The notes beneath the pieces are model-generated. The model saw nothing but the letters and a program-made list of their open reading frames with translations, searched no databases and was not told where the DNA came from. A stretch of 64,000 bases of DNA from Candidatus Lindowbacteria bacterium RIFCSPLOWO2_12_FULL_62_27. Its GTDB lineage: Bacteria; Lindowbacteria; 2-12-FULL-62-27. The DNA is taken from positions 59,046 to 123,045 of the forward strand of contig MFPR01000040.1 in the NCBI GenBank assembly GCA_001784175.1. Reading direction: 5' to 3'. The stretch's first letter is position 1; every line of letters begins with the position of its first letter. Shown in pieces: positions 25,226 to 34,477 of the stretch. The position numbers and the translations under genes were made by a program.

Positions 25226-27846
25226 AAAAAGACGCGGGCGGCAGGGTTCGCGATTCCGGAGAGTGGATAATCGGTGTCGGGCTGATCCTGGTTGCGGCCG
25301 GATTTCTCGCTCTGTTCCTCTTATTTGTCGGCGCCCGGCAGGCCCACGCGGCCCTCAGCAAATCCTCGCCGGCCGGCGAGGAGGTCTGGCGGCTGAATTG
25401 CGGCGGAGCGAATTACGATTATACGGATCCCGCCGGCAACTGGTGGACGAGGGATGAGGCCTTTGCGTCCCTCTACCGCTGGGGCTATGCCAACGGATCA
25501 AATCGCTCGACGGGGAACGCGATCTCCGGGACGACTCAGGGGCCCGTCTATCAGGACTGCCGCGAGGGCGGGACGACGTTGTCGTACAAAATCGAAGTAC
25601 CGAACGGCACGTACCGGGTGAGGCTCATGCTGGCGGAACTGCGCTGGACGGCCGCCGGAAAGAGGAAATTCAACATCGCGCTCGAGGGAACGACCCTGTG
25701 GACCAACGTCGATCCGTACGCACTGGCGGGCGGCCGGCACAAGGCGGTGGACTTGACGGCCGACGTGACGGTTAGCGACGGAGTGCTGGACGTGACGTTT
25801 CCGGCCGTGTACGCAGACAAGGCGTGCCTGAACGGGATCGAGATCAGGCCGCTCGGCGTGCCCGACGGCGCGTTTCTGGATTTCATTCAGAAAAAGATGT
25901 TCTGGTATTTCTGGAACGAAGCCGACGTCCAGACCGGGCTGGTCAAATCGACGGAGAACAACTGGAAAACCGGATACGGCACCGTGTCGAGCATCGCCGT
26001 CGACGGGTTTGCCCTCTCGGTCTACACGGTCGCCGCCGAACGCGGCTGGATCACGCGGCAGACGGCGTACGACCGTGTCATGAAAATGCTGACCTCGTTC
26101 GAAACGCGCCTCCAGAACGTCCACGGATTCTGGTATCACTTCGTCAACATCGGCACCGGCGCGCGCGAGATGAACAGCGAAGTCTCCACCGTCGATTCGG
26201 CGCTCTTCATTCTCGGCGCGATTCAGGCCGGCCGGTATTTCTTGAGCGACCATCCGGATGTCTGGGCGAAAGCGGACCTCCTGTACCGCCGGATGGACTG
26301 GACGTGGTTTATGAACATCGGCAGTGACTGGCAGAAGCGGTTCGTGAACATGGGATGGAAACCGGAAAACGACGGGTATTCCTATATCATCTCCAGCGGT
26401 CGGCCCGAAGGCGGGTTTTTCTGCAACGACTGGTGGAACCGGTACAGCGAATCGATTTTCGTCACGCTTCTTGCGCTCGGATCTCCGACGCACTCGATCG
26501 GCCCGGCGGCTTGGACCGACATGGGTCGATGGTGGGCCGAGGCGTTCGGATACCGGTTCATCCAAGAACCGCCGCTCTTCACGCACCAGTACCACCATCT
26601 CTACATCGATCTGCGAAACATCCACGACGGCGGCGCCGACTATTTCGAAAACAGCGTCCGGGCGGCGCAGACCAACCGCTTGACGTGCGTGACGGACGCG
26701 CAGGCGCGATACGAGCCGGACCGCTGGGGCCTGACGGCCTGCGTCGGGCCGGACGGCGCCTATCACGCGTATGGCGGGTCGCCGGGCGGATCCCATGACG
26801 GCACGGTGGCGCCGACGGCTGCCGTGACCTCGGTGATGCTGACCCCGGCCGAATCGATCCGCGCGGCGCGGTACATGTTTTTCCAGTACAAGCATCACAT
26901 CTGGGGCCGGTACGGGTTCACGGACGCGTTCAACGTCGGTCAAACCTGGAGAAGCCAGTTCGTGGACGGCCTCAATCAAGCGCCGATGATTCTGGCGATC
27001 GAAAACTACAACGCCGGCCTCGTGCGAAACACGTTCATGAGCAATCCCTACATTCAGTCCGCCCTGGCGTTGGCGGGCTTCAAACCGTTTTCGGAAGAGC
27101 CGTTGGTGTCGTCGTCGACCTTCGAAGCGCCCGAACGAAACGGCGCGAAGGCGTTCGACGGGGATCCGAACACGCGGTGGGCCTCGCAGTGGTCCGACCC
27201 GCAGTGGCTCGAGATCGATTACGGGGGCGGGCGCACCTTCAATCAGGCAACGATCGACTGGGAATACGCGCATGGCCGGTCCTACAAGATCCAGTCCTCC
27301 TCGGACGGCGCGACCTGGGTCGATGCGTTCTCGACGTCGTCCGGAGACGGCGGTCAGGATGCGGCGGCGTTCGGCGAGATGACCGGCAGATTCTGGCGTC
27401 TCTATGGAACGGAGCGCGGGACGCCGTACGGCTACTCGATCTGGGAAATGAAATACGAACACTCAGTCAATCTGGCGCTCAACAAAGTGGTGGCGGCATC
27501 CTCGATCGAAGACTCCGGCATGGAGCCGGCCCGCGCGGTGGATGGAGACTTGGGCACGCGGTGGGCTTCGCAGTGGAGCGACGCGCAATGGATATGGGTG
27601 GATCTCGGCTCGCCGCAGGCCATCCGCCGGGTGACCCTGCACTGGGAATACGCCTATGGGAAGGACTACACCCTCCAGACGTCGGACGACAGCTTCAACT
27701 GGACGACCCGCGCGACGATCGTGGGGGGTGACGGCGGCGTGGATGAGGTGCCGCTGGCGGGTGTGACCGCGCGATACGTGCGGATGGATGGCACGCGCCG
27801 CGGCACGCCGTACGGTTACTCACTGTGGGAATTTCAGGTTCAATAA
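25222..27846 (+). CDS. Secreted malectin-GH144-discoidin2 glucanase, second copy
   Basis: The GTG at 25222 overlaps the upstream TGA (GTGA), so the true start lies well inside the longer open frame. The 874-residue product has a signal peptide ending 'ARQAHA'. It is then collinear with the protein at 17404: 'ALSKSSPAGEEVWRLNCGG', malectin about 51-211, Glycoamylase/GH144-type domain about 214-623 ('FIQKKMFWYFWNEADVQTG', 'PLFTHQYHHLYIDLRN', 'LAIENYNAGLVRNTFM') and two discoidin domains. The paralogues diverge enough to suggest different chain-length or linkage preference, which cannot be judged here. Co-transcribed with the GH5 gene. Confidence 0.88.
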   Translation: MKKDAGGRVRDSGEWIIGVGLILVAAGFLALFLLFVGARQAHAALSKSSPAGEEVWRLNCGGANYDYTDPAGNWWTRDEAFASLYRWGYANGSNRSTGNAISGTTQGPVYQDCREGGTTLSYKIEVPNGTYRVRLMLAELRWTAAGKRKFNIALEGTTLWTNVDPYALAGGRHKAVDLTADVTVSDGVLDVTFPAVYADKACLNGIEIRPLGVPDGAFLDFIQKKMFWYFWNEADVQTGLVKSTENNWKTGYGTVSSIAVDGFALSVYTVAAERGWITRQTAYDRVMKMLTSFETRLQNVHGFWYHFVNIGTGAREMNSEVSTVDSALFILGAIQAGRYFLSDHPDVWAKADLLYRRMDWTWFMNIGSDWQKRFVNMGWKPENDGYSYIISSGRPEGGFFCNDWWNRYSESIFVTLLALGSPTHSIGPAAWTDMGRWWAEAFGYRFIQEPPLFTHQYHHLYIDLRNIHDGGADYFENSVRAAQTNRLTCVTDAQARYEPDRWGLTACVGPDGAYHAYGGSPGGSHDGTVAPTAAVTSVMLTPAESIRAARYMFFQYKHHIWGRYGFTDAFNVGQTWRSQFVDGLNQAPMILAIENYNAGLVRNTFMSNPYIQSALALAGFKPFSEEPLVSSSTFEAPERNGAKAFDGDPNTRWASQWSDPQWLEIDYGGGRTFNQATIDWEYAHGRSYKIQSSSDGATWVDAFSTSSGDGGQDAAAFGEMTGRFWRLYGTERGTPYGYSIWEMKYEHSVNLALNKVVAASSIEDSGMEPARAVDGDLGTRWASQWSDAQWIWVDLGSPQAIRRVTLHWEYAYGKDYTLQTSDDSFNWTTRATIVGGDGGVDEVPLAGVTARYVRMDGTRRGTPYGYSLWEFQVQ

Positions 27847-27882
27847 GACGATCGGCAACCCCTTGATTTCTCTCCTCGGAGT

Positions 27883-30342
27883 GTGTTTGATGCACGGGTG
27901 ACCAAATATCCGATGACCCTACGAACCATTCTCCGTCTGACGATCTGGATGGCCGCATTCGGTCTCTGCCTCTTTTATCCGACCGGCGCATCGGCAGATC
28001 GAGGCAAGAGAATCGTTGTGACAATGGAGGCGGTTTCTCAAGGGGCGGTCGAATTCTTCAGCACCCTGTCGACGGTGGATTTTCGGATGTCACCCGTACG
28101 GCCGCCGAAACTCCGTGAAGAGCCGCCGACCGGGGGACGCATGAAACAGTTTGGCGCGCTCCGGCTTGGAACGGAACAGGCGGAATTTGCGGTCATGGAA
28201 GACGTGATCGCCGAACCCTTGCTGATCGATCTTGTCCCGTCGCCCGAGTCGCAGGCGATGCGCGTGACGGGGCTTGGAAGGCGGTTTCTGCCTAGTTTGA
28301 AGGATTTTCGGTCTTATCGGGCGTTTCCAACCCGCCTCCTCAATTCGGACTGGGAAGTCGAAGCGACCTTTGCGGGGAACGCTTCGGGGGCCGCCGATCC
28401 CGTCGTGGTCCGCAACAAAAATGACGGTGGACGGGTGGCCGTCCTTTACCAAACCGACAACGACAGTCTTCCGCGCGCCGCGGTTCTTCGCGAGTTTTTT
28501 ACCCGCTGGGCGCCGACCGTTGCGCCGCTCGCCAAAATGGACATCGCGCTGTACATCGATCAAACGTGGTGGATTTCAAAGCCTGCGGCCGTGCGCGTCG
28601 CAAAGAACCTGATCCGGTCTCTGCAAAAAATAGTGAGGAGCATCGCAATCGTTTCGGAAGAAGATATGCCGGCGTGGGCGCAGCGAAACACGGGCGACGG
28701 CGACTTCGATGTCCTCGCGCTCTTTGGAGATTTCCCTCAATCGATCTATCCGTCCAACAACACCCAGCCGGACGGTTCGCCGGCGGAGCGCTTTCTCGAG
28801 GATGGCAACATGATTCTCAACACGGCGGACTACATTTTTTGGGGTCAGGGACGAAACGCCGCCGAGGGACTCATCCACATGATGGACAACCCGGGCAAGA
28901 CCGACCTGTATGTGGACCGGGACGCGGACGGCGTCCTGACGGCGGCCGACCGGGTGGAATGGTCGCCGTGGACAAAAAGTGACAGAGTCCTGGCGGGGTC
29001 TGCGGTATTGAGTGTGCCATACAGGATCGGCAAGAACGCGTCGAATTTGCCGTGCGGAATCCAGTTCATCCGGCGTCCAGGCGACGGGACTCTGCGGCCG
29101 CTTATCATTCCAGACTATTACCGCCGGGGCGCCGTCAAATTGGGAACTCAAACGTATACGGTCGCGCTCAGAAACGCTGCGGGCGATGGGCTTTTCAACC
29201 GGATGGAGGGGAATGCCAATCGCGTGTCGATCGATCTCAACAGGAACGGGAAAATTGAAGCGGACGTGGAGGAACGGGATCTCTCCCAGTATTTTGTGAT
29301 CGGGGACCGGACATATCAGGTGGCGGACATCACGCCGGATGGACTGAAACTGACGTTTGTCGAACGGCGGTTCGGGGATTCCGAACGCAAAACTTCCCGA
29401 CGCCCGTCCAAACCGGCCTATCCGGTTACGTTTCGGTTTACATTTGCCGGCGCCAAACAGGTCTACCTGCTTGGATCCTTTAACGACTGGGACCCCTCCA
29501 GAGCTTCGGCCATGCGATTTCGCAAAGGGGAGTGGACCGCGACGCTGAATCTTGACACAGGCATTTATGCCTACAAATTCAAAGTCACTTCCGACTCGCC
29601 GCTTCCGGACGACGGATGGATGCGCGATCCGGGAAATCCCCTGGTCGCCGAAAACCAGTTTGGGACATTGAATTCACTGGTGGCGGTTCCGCCCGGTTTC
29701 AAACCGGACACCGGGGCGCTCCTCGCCGCTTTCCGCGAGGCCCTCAAGGACGAGGTTGAGGCGCTCGGAAATATCGTAGGCTATCATCTGGCGCAAAACG
29801 ACGTTCCTGCGGCAGAGCGGACATACAACCGGATCCGGCAGTCGATGGATGAGGACTTGAGCGAACACGCCGGCCGCATGGTCTGGACGGCCAAACAGCG
29901 GGAGAAAAAGCGGAAATACACAGCCCGGGAGGCGCCGGACATTCGCGGCACGACGCTGGCCGGCCGCCCTCTGGCGCTCTCCGATTTTCGAGGGAAAATC
30001 GTGCTGATTGATTTCTGGGCAACCTGGTGCGGGCCGTGCATGTACGAACTTCCGAACGTGAAAAGAATCTACGAGACCTACAAAGACAGCGGACTGGCGG
30101 TCATCGGCATCGGCCTCGACCATGACACGGATCAACTCAATAAAACGATCAAGGACAAATCGATTCCCTGGCCGCAGATGTTTGACGGCAAGGCCTGGGA
30201 AGGCCCGCTGGTCAAAGCCTACGGAGTCGACGGCATTCCCGCGACCTATCTGCTCAATTCGAGCGGCCAAATCGTCGCGATGGATTTAAGAGGCGGGGAG
30301 CTGGAAAAGAAAATTGGAGAGATGCTCGAGGGTATTAAATAG
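27883..30342 (+). CDS. Secreted CBM48-thioredoxin (TlpA-like) fusion protein
   Basis: GTG 27883 opens the frame; ATG 27913 (MTLRTILRLTIWMAAFGLC) gives the neater signal peptide and may be the true start. No ribosome binding site decides. Residues about 45-500 are an unrecognised region with calcium-loop-like segments ('DRDADGVLTAADRVEW', 'DLNRNGKIEAD'). About 513-603 is a CBM48/AMPK-type glycogen-binding domain ('YLLGSFNDWDP', 'YAYKFKV'). After a helical linker, a TlpA/AhpC-type thioredoxin fold fills about 685-819, with the active site WCGPC at Cys716-Cys719 and cis-Pro in 'GIPATYL'. A glycan-binding, exported disulfide reductase or oxidase is implied. It follows the GH144 gene by 36 bases. 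Confidence 0.8.
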   Translation: MFDARVTKYPMTLRTILRLTIWMAAFGLCLFYPTGASADRGKRIVVTMEAVSQGAVEFFSTLSTVDFRMSPVRPPKLREEPPTGGRMKQFGALRLGTEQAEFAVMEDVIAEPLLIDLVPSPESQAMRVTGLGRRFLPSLKDFRSYRAFPTRLLNSDWEVEATFAGNASGAADPVVVRNKNDGGRVAVLYQTDNDSLPRAAVLREFFTRWAPTVAPLAKMDIALYIDQTWWISKPAAVRVAKNLIRSLQKIVRSIAIVSEEDMPAWAQRNTGDGDFDVLALFGDFPQSIYPSNNTQPDGSPAERFLEDGNMILNTADYIFWGQGRNAAEGLIHMMDNPGKTDLYVDRDADGVLTAADRVEWSPWTKSDRVLAGSAVLSVPYRIGKNASNLPCGIQFIRRPGDGTLRPLIIPDYYRRGAVKLGTQTYTVALRNAAGDGLFNRMEGNANRVSIDLNRNGKIEADVEERDLSQYFVIGDRTYQVADITPDGLKLTFVERRFGDSERKTSRRPSKPAYPVTFRFTFAGAKQVYLLGSFNDWDPSRASAMRFRKGEWTATLNLDTGIYAYKFKVTSDSPLPDDGWMRDPGNPLVAENQFGTLNSLVAVPPGFKPDTGALLAAFREALKDEVEALGNIVGYHLAQNDVPAAERTYNRIRQSMDEDLSEHAGRMVWTAKQREKKRKYTAREAPDIRGTTLAGRPLALSDFRGKIVLIDFWATWCGPCMYELPNVKRIYETYKDSGLAVIGIGLDHDTDQLNKTIKDKSIPWPQMFDGKAWEGPLVKAYGVDGIPATYLLNSSGQIVAMDLRGGELEKKIGEMLEGIK

Positions 30343-30422
30343 GGAGATCATCACCCGCGAAAATTCTGCATGTGGTAACAATCGCAATAACAGGTAGTTA
30401 AAGGCTTTTCGTTTTGGCGGCC

Positions 30423-30451
30423 TTGACTTTGTGTGCTACATGGTGTAAACG
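30423..30451 (+). promoter_or_regulatory. Possible housekeeping promoter TTGACT-N17-TAAACG
   Basis: In the 233-base gap between the CBM48-thioredoxin gene and the discoidin/Ig gene, a good -35 hexamer is spaced 17 bases from a weak -10 that lies inside the operator at 30444. Repressor binding would cover the -10. The rest of the gap (30456-30565) holds only the GGGACGCTGTC motif at 30531-30541, also seen near 45350. Confidence 0.35.
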
Positions 30452-30455
30452 CTTA
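30444..30455. promoter_or_regulatory. LacI-type operator GTAAACGCTTAC
   Basis: One mismatch from the perfect palindrome at 17359. Its centre is 137 bases, about 13 helical turns, from the operator at 30581, which would place both on the same DNA face. Confidence 0.6.
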
Positions 30456-30575
30456 CATGAGGGTCGGGAACGTGTCGGTCAAAATCGAGAGGTCGGGTCT
30501 GACAACTTTTGAAATTGAATAGATCGGGTTGGGACGCTGTCTTTTAGAAACGACAAAAAGAGATTAAAGGAGATT

Positions 30576-33500
30576 ATGATGAAAGCGCTTTCAACAACGA
30601 GGTATCCGGAAATCCGATGGGCGACGATTGGGCTGGTCAGTGCACTCATACTTTCCTGCTGGTTTTGTATCGCCTATGCTTCTCCGAATCTGGCGTTGAA
30701 CAAGTCCGTCACCGTGTCGAGCGCGGAAGGCGGGAACGTCGGATCGAACGCGGTCGATGGGAATTCCGGAACCCGCTGGAGCAGCGATTTCAGGGATCCG
30801 CAATGGATACGGGTGGACCTCGGGTCGACGGCGGCGGTCAACCGCGTTGTTCTGAACTGGGAGGCGGCCTACGGGCGGGAGTATCGGATTCAGGCTTCTT
30901 CCAACGGCGTCGATTTTACGGACATCCTCTATATTAATAATGGCGATGGCGGATTTGACGACCTCGGGTTTGCTCCGGTTCAAACGCGATATGTCCGGTT
31001 GTACGGGATCGCGCGCGGCACGCCCTGGGGATACTCGCTGTGGGAGCTCGAAGTCTACGTCGATGACGAGTCGCCGGCCGCGCCCGTCGTGAACGCGACG
31101 TCGGCGTGGTCGAACATCGAGATGGAGGCGCGGACGATCAGCGGGACGGTGGAGCCGAACGCGACGGTGATCCCGTACGTAGAGGTGTTCGGGTCGTCGT
31201 ACGAGCAGACGAACGTGCAGGCGGGCGGCGACGGCAACTGGAGCGCGCCGGTGAACATCTGGGGACCGGACGGGACGGAGTTCAAAGTCTACGCGGCCGC
31301 GCGGGACGCGGCCGGCAACTGGAGTGGGCGGTCGAACGAGCAGATCATCCGAAAAGATTTGTCGGCGCCGGCGGCGCCCGTCGTGAACGTGACCTCGGCG
31401 TGGTCGAACGTGGAGCAGGAGGCGCGGACGATCAGCGGGACGGCGGAGGCGAACGCGACCGTGATCCCGTACGTCGAGGTGTTCGGATCGTCGTATGAGC
31501 AGACGAACGCGCAGGCGGGACCCGACGGGACCTGGAGCGCGACGGTGAACATCTGGGGTCCGCACGGGACGGAGTTCAAAGTATATGCGGCGGCGAGGGA
31601 CGCGGCCGGCCACTGGAGCGGGCGGTCGAGCGATCAGACGATTCGAAAAGACCTCCTCGCGCCGGCGACGCCTCTTCTTTATCCGATGTCGCCCTGGTCC
31701 ACCACTGAAAACGAGGTCCGGATTATCTCGGGCCGCGCTGAGCCTTACACGACGATCGTTCCGTATGTTTCGGTTCTCGGCAACGGCACCTTCGAGCAGA
31801 CGAGCGTGCGGGCCGACACGAGCGGTTCGTGGCTGGCCACGGTCAATCTGTTCGGGCCTGACGCATCTGAATTTGATATTTATGTTCAGGCCTTGGACGA
31901 CGCGGGCAACGCCAGCCCCCGCTCGAACTTGGATCACGTCCGCAAGGATGTCTCGGCCCCGGCCGCGCCGGAGGTGTTCGCGACATCGGAGTGGTCGAAC
32001 ATCGAGAACGAGGCGCGGACCATCAGCGGCGTCACGGAACCTTACGCGACGGTCGCGCCGTTTGTAGAAGTGGTCGGCATCGGCACGTGGGAACAGGCGA
32101 ACGTTGCGGCCGACGCGTTCGGCGCCTGGAGCGCCTCCGTCAATATCTGGGGGCCCGACGCCACCGAGTTTCATATCTACGGCGTCGCCAAAGACGCGGC
32201 CGGCAATGTCGGGCCGCGGTCGAACGCGCTGACCGTCCGCAAGGACCTCGTCGCGCCGGTCATCACGATCGATGCGGTCGAAAGCCCGACCGATCAGGAC
32301 GTGACGCTGCGGTATACGGTGGTGGACGCCAACCCGACGGCCGTCACGGGAGACAACAGTCCCTACACGGCCGAGGGCGAGCACACCGCGACGCTGACCG
32401 CGACCGACGCGGCCGGAAACAGTTCGAGCGCGTCCATCACGTTCGTCATCCATCGCGCGCCTCCGCCGCCGGTCGACGGCGCCGCGCCGGTGACGACGCT
32501 TTCCATCGATCTCATCAACGAATCCACCAAGACCGCGATCTCGCAGAGCCTGGTGACGCTGAGCGCAGAGGACGCCGCGGGCGAGGGCGCCTCGGGCGTG
32601 GCGGCGATCGAGTTCCGGTTTGACGACGGCGCATTTCTGAACTACGCCGGCGCATTCACTCTGGAGGGGTTGGCCTTGGGCGCGCACACGCTGGAGTACC
32701 GGAGCCGCGACGTGGCCGGCAATGTCGAGACGGCGCACCGGCTGGAGTTCAGCGTGGCCGACGCGCTGGCGATTTCGCGACAGACCAACGAGGGCATCGC
32801 GCCGAACCTCCTCGTGTGGCTGAACTACCGGGAGGGCAAGGGATCGAACAGCGGCAAGCTCTTTGCGGATGGTGAGGATGAGGTCGACGTGGCGCTCCTC
32901 GATCAGGTTCTGGCGGACGCCGGCGCGCTGTCGGTCACGAAGGTCGTGTCGCGCCAGGATTACGTCAAGGCGCTGCGCAGCGGCGATTACAACGCGTATC
33001 TCATTTTGGGCAACCGGTCGAACTCAAAGAACGCCGGCACGTACGACGAGGAGCTTCGCGAGCGCGTGCGCCGCGGAGAAGCGGTGGTGGCATCATTCTG
33101 GCGGAGCGGCCGGCTGGCCGACGCGCGGGTGGAGGGCCGCAGTGTGTGGGGCGCGCTGGTGCGCGACGGCAAGACCGGGAAGCGCGATCTGACCGCGACG
33201 TTTTTCGGCGGCAACCTCGTGGCGGACACGCTGTCGATCCAAGCCGACGGCAAGACGCGGCGGGTGAGTCTGAGCGCCAAGGATCAGAGTCCGGACGTGT
33301 CCGTGATCGGCGTCGTCGACTGCGGCGCCGGCGCTCCGGACGACGAGTGCGAGGACCCGGACGGCGGCGATGACGACGAGTGCGGCGACGACGACGGCTG
33401 CGGGGACGACGGCCCTGAAATCCAAAATCCAAAATCCAAAATCCAAAATCTCAATCAGAGCGTGGCCGTGAGCAACTCGTATCATCAGGGGCGCGCCGTT

Positions 33501-34238
33501 TACGTGCCGTTTGACTTGGGCGCGGCGCTGACGGCGGGCAACGCGGGTCAGATCAAGGACGTGCTCCGGTCGGCTCTGACGTTCTCGCGACCGGAAGTGA
33601 CGACCGTGGTGGAAGGCCAGAGCGTGATGGTGTCGATTCAAGTGTCCTCGCCCGTCGTGGATCTTCTGACGAAGACTGAAGTGTCCCTGCCGGCGCAGGT
33701 CGCCGTGGTGAACACTTCGGCCGGCGCGGACTTGGGCGAGGCCGGCAAGATCAAGTGGCTGGTGACGGTGGCGGCGGGCGGGGGCGCGAATCTTATGTTC
33801 ACCGTGAAATTCCCGGACGGCGACCGCTCGGCAGCGGCCTTCACGACCACCGTTTCCTACTTCGTGCGCGGCCGGTTCTATCCGGTCTCGAATTCGTTTA
33901 TCGTTGTCGTCGACGGCGGCGACGTGGACGCGCTCGTTCAGGCCGCCTCGGCGGACATTTCGGCGTTGGCGGTGAGCGGCAAGAAGGACCGCCATTACCA
34001 GGAAAAGGCCGTTCGGGAGCTGGCCCGGATCAAGGACCGCCATCTGGACGGGGCCGGAAAAGTCCGCGACGCGCTCAGGAACTGGAAGGACGCCGTGTAC
34101 GGCAACCTCCTGCGGATCGAGACGGCGGACCCCGCCGCTTTGAGCGCGATCCGCGACCGGCTGACGACCCTGATGCTGGTGCTGGAGCGGAAGTTCGTGA
34201 CAGCCGCCGCCACCCATGGAGACCTGGCGAGCAACTGA
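30576..34238 (+). CDS. Large secreted discoidin/Ig-repeat protein with GATase-like domain
   Basis: AAAGGAG at 30566-30572 supports the ATG at 30576 (a second ATG follows). The signal peptide ends near 'CIAYA'. Layout of 1,220 residues: discoidin 38-162; four Ig-like repeats of about 98 residues ('AAPVVNATSAWSNIEMEART', 'VNIWGPDGTEFKVY'), the first two nearly identical; two further Ig-like regions to about 730; a glutamine-amidotransferase-like fold about 745-900 ('LLVWLNYREGKG', 'YNAYLILGNRSNS', 'RRGEAVVASFW'); an Asp/Cys-rich tract about 912-947 and a heptanucleotide-repeat peptide; then a beta-domain and a helical C-terminus. No glycosidase motif. A surface adhesin or scaffold for the enzyme set is inferred. 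Terminated by the hairpin at 34276. Confidence 0.78.
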   Translation: MMKALSTTRYPEIRWATIGLVSALILSCWFCIAYASPNLALNKSVTVSSAEGGNVGSNAVDGNSGTRWSSDFRDPQWIRVDLGSTAAVNRVVLNWEAAYGREYRIQASSNGVDFTDILYINNGDGGFDDLGFAPVQTRYVRLYGIARGTPWGYSLWELEVYVDDESPAAPVVNATSAWSNIEMEARTISGTVEPNATVIPYVEVFGSSYEQTNVQAGGDGNWSAPVNIWGPDGTEFKVYAAARDAAGNWSGRSNEQIIRKDLSAPAAPVVNVTSAWSNVEQEARTISGTAEANATVIPYVEVFGSSYEQTNAQAGPDGTWSATVNIWGPHGTEFKVYAAARDAAGHWSGRSSDQTIRKDLLAPATPLLYPMSPWSTTENEVRIISGRAEPYTTIVPYVSVLGNGTFEQTSVRADTSGSWLATVNLFGPDASEFDIYVQALDDAGNASPRSNLDHVRKDVSAPAAPEVFATSEWSNIENEARTISGVTEPYATVAPFVEVVGIGTWEQANVAADAFGAWSASVNIWGPDATEFHIYGVAKDAAGNVGPRSNALTVRKDLVAPVITIDAVESPTDQDVTLRYTVVDANPTAVTGDNSPYTAEGEHTATLTATDAAGNSSSASITFVIHRAPPPPVDGAAPVTTLSIDLINESTKTAISQSLVTLSAEDAAGEGASGVAAIEFRFDDGAFLNYAGAFTLEGLALGAHTLEYRSRDVAGNVETAHRLEFSVADALAISRQTNEGIAPNLLVWLNYREGKGSNSGKLFADGEDEVDVALLDQVLADAGALSVTKVVSRQDYVKALRSGDYNAYLILGNRSNSKNAGTYDEELRERVRRGEAVVASFWRSGRLADARVEGRSVWGALVRDGKTGKRDLTATFFGGNLVADTLSIQADGKTRRVSLSAKDQSPDVSVIGVVDCGAGAPDDECEDPDGGDDDECGDDDGCGDDGPEIQNPKSKIQNLNQSVAVSNSYHQGRAVYVPFDLGAALTAGNAGQIKDVLRSALTFSRPEVTTVVEGQSVMVSIQVSSPVVDLLTKTEVSLPAQVAVVNTSAGADLGEAGKIKWLVTVAAGGGANLMFTVKFPDGDRSAAAFTTTVSYFVRGRFYPVSNSFIVVVDGGDVDALVQAASADISALAVSGKKDRHYQEKAVRELARIKDRHLDGAGKVRDALRNWKDAVYGNLLRIETADPAALSAIRDRLTTLMLVLERKFVTAAATHGDLASN
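30581..30592. promoter_or_regulatory. LacI-type operator GAAAGCGCTTTC within coding sequence
   Basis: A perfect palindrome overlapping codons 2-6 ('MKAL') of the discoidin/Ig gene, 8 bases after its ribosome binding site. With the site at 30444 it could close a 137-base loop over the promoter, or block translation-coupled elongation. Confidence 0.7.
33417..33453. repeat. AAAATCC heptanucleotide tandem repeat, in frame
   Basis: About five units encode 'EIQNPKSKIQN' directly after the Asp/Cys-rich tract of the discoidin/Ig protein. The peptide is almost the same as that encoded at 1893-1927. Confidence 0.85.
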
Positions 34239-34275
34239 CATGGCATGATTCGGAACACTTATTTGTCCACGACCC

Positions 34276-34320
34276 AACCTCTGTCCCTAGCCCTCCAAGG
34301 GACAGGGGTTGAATTTTTTA
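34276..34320 (+). terminator. Rho-independent terminator
   Basis: A 13-bp stem (AACCTCTGTCCCT with AGGGACAGGGGTT, one G-T wobble) and a 9-base loop, followed by GAATTTTTTA, 37 bases after the stop of the discoidin/Ig gene. It separates this gene from the operon that starts at 34478. Confidence 0.8.
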
Positions 34321-34367
34321 TCCGCGGATGCGTCACTGCCGGCGTGGAGAGACGAAAAAGACGAAAA

Positions 34368-34436
34368 GGGGCCGGGTATTGACTAAAGTGACTTATTTCA
34401 GGCTGGAACAAGTCAATAAAGTCAATACCCGGCCCC
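34368..34436. repeat. 17-bp perfect inverted repeat with partly paired interior
   Basis: GGGGCCGGGTATTGACT (34368-34384) is the exact reverse complement of 34420-34436, and the 35 bases between them pair partly again, giving a long hairpin. It is followed at once by three to four degenerate GTATGCGGCCCC units up to the start codon at 34478. This fills the 239-base gap with the terminator. It could be a leader structure or the remnant of a small mobile repeat. Confidence 0.75.
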
Positions 34437-34477
34437 ATATGCGGCCCCCGTATGCGGCCCCGTATGCCCCGGCCCGT

